Part shown: piece by piece, positions 59,612-64,000 of the stretch
Layout of the letters: each line of letters starts with the position of its first letter
Position numbering within the stretch: the first letter of the stretch is position 1
Source of the DNA: Pristionchus mayeri
Lineage: Eukaryota; Nematoda; Chromadorea; Rhabditida; Neodiplogasteridae
Assembly: GCA_036245805.1 (NCBI GenBank)
Contig: BTRK01000006.1
Location: 49,965,257 to 50,029,256 of the forward strand
Length of the DNA: 64,000 nt
Reading direction: 5' to 3'
Notes under the pieces: generated by a model
Database searches by the model: none
What the model was told of the DNA's origin: nothing
Seen by the model: the letters and a program-made list of their open reading frames with translations, nothing else
Program-made: the position numbers and the translations under genes

Positions 59612-62182
59612 ACGCATTGGCTTATGTGCGCTTCGCAGACAATGATCCGGTTTGAGATCACATGGTTTGATCAAGTGACACGCATCAGTTCTGCACAGCG
59701 CCTAGATGATGATCAGTAAAACAACTTCCCCAATGTCTCGCTCTTTTGACCTCAGACAATTTGTGTCTACAAGTTATCCAATGACGACTACATGTTGTGC
59801 GCAAGGTTCTGTTCACGAGGGACCTATTTCCTTGTTCTTTCAAACTTTCAGCCAATTTGTAACTACAAGTTATGCACAGGTTCTGTACATGAGGTCGTTG
59901 AGTGACTCATCAGAAATTCCTCCTTCCGCTTATTTGGGCGACTATGATGGCAAAGCCAATTATATCGAAAGAACTAGGCCAACACGAATTAAGTGAGAAA
60001 ATAATATCTACTACATTAAGATGCAAAAAGCTCGAAAAATAATGATTTAAATAATGAATGACATCGAGAAGAACATACAAAGTACCCTTCTTCAGTATTG
60101 TGCATCATTGAATCGTTTACTAGTGAATTTCTCCGAAAATGGATCTTTTTTGGAGGTCACCTGCTGATGATCTATTACGAGAATGAAGTTGTCCGTTCAA
60201 TATTGATCCTCACATTAGCCATAGATCCATCTAGATATCCCTTTCCCTCCATCTATCGCTATCGTAATTCTTCTGCACTGCCGCCTGTCTGGATGAAAGA
60301 ATGACCAGGATGGAGATGGGGGGGCCATAATGGGTTGTTATTAAGGGGGTAGATCGGCGGGGAGATCTATCTCTCCTCCTTCTCCCTATCCTGCACCTGT
60401 GTCCTTGTGTGTCCTCTCACTCCCGGACACTACTGGGGTCAGCCCATCACCAATCGTCCCGCTCATTTTCTTCCGAATATATGGGATAGTGCGCCCCTCT
60501 CGCTCCTAGTGTCACTACTGTCCACTTCAGTTTGAGTATCTATAGAATGAAGAATGAAAGATTCTAGACAATATCTCACCCGTCGACCGATTGATAGAAT
60601 GAAGAACCAATTACTCAATATCATAATTTTCACTCTTTTTCATTAGCTCGCTTGTGCGCCCGTTATGTCTAAGTGTGATTTTAAGTCCATGATTTTGGAG
60701 ATTAACAAGTATATCTCTCATTCGTCGTTCATAAACAGCTTGTTTAATCTTTACATTATGCTTGTATTTATTTCGTACGACTCTAAATTACCCATGAAAA
60801 ACGGAGTGATTTCATCCTTTATAATAAATTGAAAAATTAGAAAATTAAAGAATTCATTCCTTAAGAATAACGATAATAATCAAGATTTGAAATAATATTG
60901 CTAAAAAAAAGTGGTATTCAAATTGCCACGCATTGCTACCGACGATGTTTGCCATATCGCTCCTCCTGCTTGGTGTGCTCTGCCCTCTCAGCCCTGGCTA
61001 CCCGCCGCGATCTGCCTGCGCGCGCGCCCCGATACGGTAGATAAACAGCTGGGACTGCTCCACTTTTGCGTGTGTGTGCTCTGTATTCGCCTGTTTTCTC
61101 TTCGCTCTCGTACCATCGCGCGTACCGGGGTAACTATCTTCTTCCACCACTCCACTCTTATTCTTCTCCTTGTCCTTCTCGTGCTCCTGAGCTCGTAACC
61201 TCACTGCGCACTCTATACACTTTATATTTTACCTACGATCGAAGGCGTGCTGTTCTACGAATAAGTAATGTTTTTGACAAGATATATGACCCGATGTGTG
61301 GGACGCGAATATGTCATAGTTTCATCCTTACAATGTGTTATCATAGAGAAAAGGTTGATTCTCAAAGTGTCGTGTTAGGAAGCTGTATACTGCTACTTTC
61401 AACTCTCAAAATCGCAAAGTTAAACAAAATGATAGTGTGTTGCTGGACATAAATGCTCCTCCACGTGATTGTATAGTGTTAGACAGCTTTCACTCTCCAT
61501 CTAATCTCATCCCATTCCTACCCATTCATTGTAGTGCGTTCTTCACAGAAAACGTGATCTGCACACCCATCACTAGCCAGTTTCGCGCAGGAGCTCCGCG
61601 ATATTTACCCACCAACTATCCAGATTCATTGTAGATCAATGATTGTACGTGAGAAATCAGAAACTAGGTAAAACTATACTAAACATTTTCAATCTTTTCT
61701 TCTGTTATGAATGATCTGTGCCAAATTTCGCGTTTCTAGGACCACTAGGAGAGTCGCATTTCTTGTTGTTTCAATATTTACTCACCAACTATCCAGATTC
61801 ACTCCGTTCACAGAATTATCCTGATGAATACCCAATCATCAACTCATTTTCTCTTTGTTTCCAACAATCAGTACGCGTTTAACGTCTTTTGTTGGACTCC
61901 ATAGGAGAGTCGCATTTCTTTTTGGTGCTTCTGTGCTGCCTCTGATTCACCATTGCCTGGAAACAATGATTCAAGCAACGCTGATTCAGCCCAACTATAC
62001 CATACTGTTGCCACGCTTTGGTCGCGTGGTGCGATCGCTCCAATATTTGTCTTGATTTGCTCTCACTTTGACTCTCTAAGCCTTGACCCTCTATAATTAA
62101 TGACCATCTGTGCATCTTTCTGCTCTCGGAATTTTTCAGACGTTAATTAGTTATATTATAATTAATTAATTAATTATTTCAG

Positions 62183-62275
62183 GGCTGATCTCACCCCCGT
62201 GAAGGGGCTCGTGAGCCGCCCCCTTCCCCACTGCCAACGCAACAATTCCACGACACGCGAGACGAGAGATTCCCA
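62183..62275 (+). CDS. Candidate exon, unknown
   Basis: After TTATTTCAG, one frame stays open (ADLTPVKGLVSRPLPHCQRN and on) up to a CA/GTGAGT donor. Good splice sites, GC-rich. Its end phase does not join the next candidate exon at 62522, so at least one exon would have to lie between. No family recognised. Confidence 0.25.
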
Positions 62276-62521
62276 GTGAGTAGATCATTCAGTCAATCAA
62301 TCAATATTTATCACATCATATCACAAAATGAGAATGGCTCTACTGAGTTGCTCTACAGAAATAAACGGCTCTACAGAAATAAACTACTGAGTTTATTTCT
62401 GTAAAAATAGTTGATCACTATCGATTTATCGACATCTCTTCGTTACTTGCACCGCCTCCTTACCATTGCTTCTCAGCGTTCGGATATTGCTCCACTTATC
62501 TATTTATCTGCTCTAGATTAG

Positions 62522-62826
62522 CTCACATTGAGGTTTACTGTTCGGACTACATTGATCGCATACTTGCGAATAACAGTGAGGACCAGATAGTTTTGACAAG
62601 AGTGCATGGTGAAATACAAAATGTAAGTAATCGAATAGTGCTAGGCAGCGATCTCGATTCCGCCTCGCTCTCTTGACCCTGGGTACACACTCCTCGTCTC
62701 CTCCTTTTCTCTTCACAGATCGGAAGATACCGGGCAGAGTTACTCTACTTCTTTCCCCGAGTCAATCCACCTTTTTTCTCGCCTTTGTCGACTCGTTCCG
62801 GCCTAGATTCCGTCTTTCTTCAGTAG
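62522..62826 (+). CDS. Candidate last two exons of an unknown gene
   Basis: Exons 62522-62622 and 62719-62826 join in phase 0 across a GTAAGT ... TTCACAG intron. They read HIEVYCSDYIDRILANNSED, QIVLTRVHGEIQN, then IGRYRAELLYFFPRV and on to a TAG. The intron and phase agreement support a gene end, but I recognise no domain and the upstream exons are not found. Confidence 0.3.
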
Positions 62827-64000
62827 TGCTGTTTCCAACTCACCGTTTGAGGCGATCTCAAAAGGTGTTTAGGGTGCACTCATTTTTTTGGTACCTGGAC
62901 ATTTATTAATTTTTCCTCCGAATCTATCATAGAACAAAAGATAGATCGACAAAAAACTTTATAATATTTCTATTCGTAAAATGTTTTTCTTTGATTTCTG
63001 TTAGTAGTACGCATTATAAATTCTACATCGATTCAACTTTTGATAGACTTCTATTGGATTCACGAAGTATATCGAAGATTGATGATTGGAAAGTAATTAC
63101 TCATGACACGCTAATGAGTGATTAGTAGCAATGGAAAAATTATGAGTAACATGTTTTAGCGAATTGAAAAGAAAACATATTTAAGGTCTGCGCGATTTGT
63201 TCTTGCCGATGAAAGCATCTCTCAAGTATGATATTTCTCAACATTTCCATTAAGATTATTATCCTTTCATATGATGCCACACCATTTTGTCAGAATGCAA
63301 TTATCGCTAGTCTCAACTTTTCTAAATTTCCCAAATTATCATTCTATTCTTCTCTTCTTGCTTTTTAAAAACTATTTTAGCAGTTCGAAGTATCAAGTTC
63401 AAAACCAATCTCGTCTTATAATTATTGTACTCGATATCTCAATCACCTTCTAGACTGACCGCGCCCTGTACTATGCATAGTACAGTAATTTGACAACAGC
63501 AGTTAGTGAAAGTGCGATCAGGTGTAAATTCGCGAGCAGTCTACCTACCGTATCCACAACCTACTCTATCATCTAGTTCACCTGGACTTGATCTGCCTAC
63601 CGTATCCTCTACCTGCCCTATCATCCAGTTCACCTGGACTGAATGTACTTACCGTACCCGCGCATGGACTTATCATAATCTAAACGACTCACGCTCAGTA
63701 TAAAAATTCGATTTCGAAAACCGAGCATTCGCCTCTTCATTCTACTTTCTCGGCTAACCGAGCCACGAGAACATGTATTTGAAACTCTGGTATCATGTCG
63801 TACTTTAGAACCTACCGTATCCGTCAGCTCACATGAGCTTAATTTGAACACTGTAATAAGAACGAAACTAATGCTCAGAATGCCAAGTATCCTCTCGATT
63901 TCGAAATTCGGGCATTCTTCATTCTAAAGACGTTGCCAATCGATGGTCTCATACTCTAGAATCAGGTATCAGCTAGTTCGCATGAACTTGCTGTAAGCTG

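Larger units (their letters stand above)
57875..64000. other. Region without a confident gene, 6 kb
   Basis: Contains two inverted-repeat elements (59249 and 59519) and TACCGTA words near 63540-63830. Candidate exons are given separately. The remaining sequence is A/T-rich with no recognisable product. If the candidate exons at 62.2-62.8 kb are real, the gene to which they belong could start in this stretch. Confidence 0.5.

Overview
The window reads as nematode nuclear DNA. The genes are split into many short exons (about 40-200 nt) with GTRAG-type donors and TTTCAG-type acceptors. Introns run from 38 nt to almost 4 kb and carry small transposon relics. Several families are nematode-specific or nematode-expanded: an Srx chemoreceptor, an SXP/RAL-2 (DUF148) protein, a MATH-BTB protein and a ShKT-domain secreted protein. 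A diplogastrid such as Pristionchus would fit, but this is inference from style and not a species identification. Gene models below were assembled by hand: I translated each exon and checked that splice phases agree across junctions.

Layout. 1-3.1 kb: a tandem duplication of about 2.3 kb. It carries a Cu/Zn superoxide dismutase-like gene (+) and a short single-pass membrane protein gene (-), plus a decayed copy of the latter. 4.2-9.3 kb: a ten-exon plasma-membrane syntaxin (Qa-SNARE, +), with a LINE fragment in its fourth intron that is itself interrupted by a 297-bp palindromic element. 13.2-19.8 kb: a peptide GPCR of the sex-peptide/myoinhibitory-peptide receptor type (+). 22.2-22.9 kb: a two-domain ShKT secreted protein (-). 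24.4-26.4 kb: nested foldback DNA. 26.4-28.9 kb: a MATH-BTB (BATH) protein (+). 29.0-31.4 kb: an Srx chemoreceptor (-). 31.4-38 kb: intergenic DNA with microsatellites and hairpin elements. 38.0-48.9 kb: a biogenic amine receptor of the tyramine type (+), with a reading-frame break in exon 2. 49-52.3 kb: intergenic, with one promoter-like site. 52.3-57.9 kb: a secreted SXP/RAL-2 protein (-), with a 639-bp foldback in intron 6. 57.9-64 kb: no confident gene, only candidate exons and two small inverted-repeat elements with target-site duplications.

The genes do not form an operon or a pathway. There is a loose neuronal theme: syntaxin for vesicle fusion, a peptide receptor, an amine receptor and a chemoreceptor. 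The two secreted proteins (ShKT and SXP/RAL-2) belong to families common in nematode secretions. The most unusual points are the SOD-like protein that has lost a copper ligand and the catalytic arginine, a 28-nt intron, and at least two small inverted-repeat families, of which one copy each keeps an 8-10 bp target duplication.
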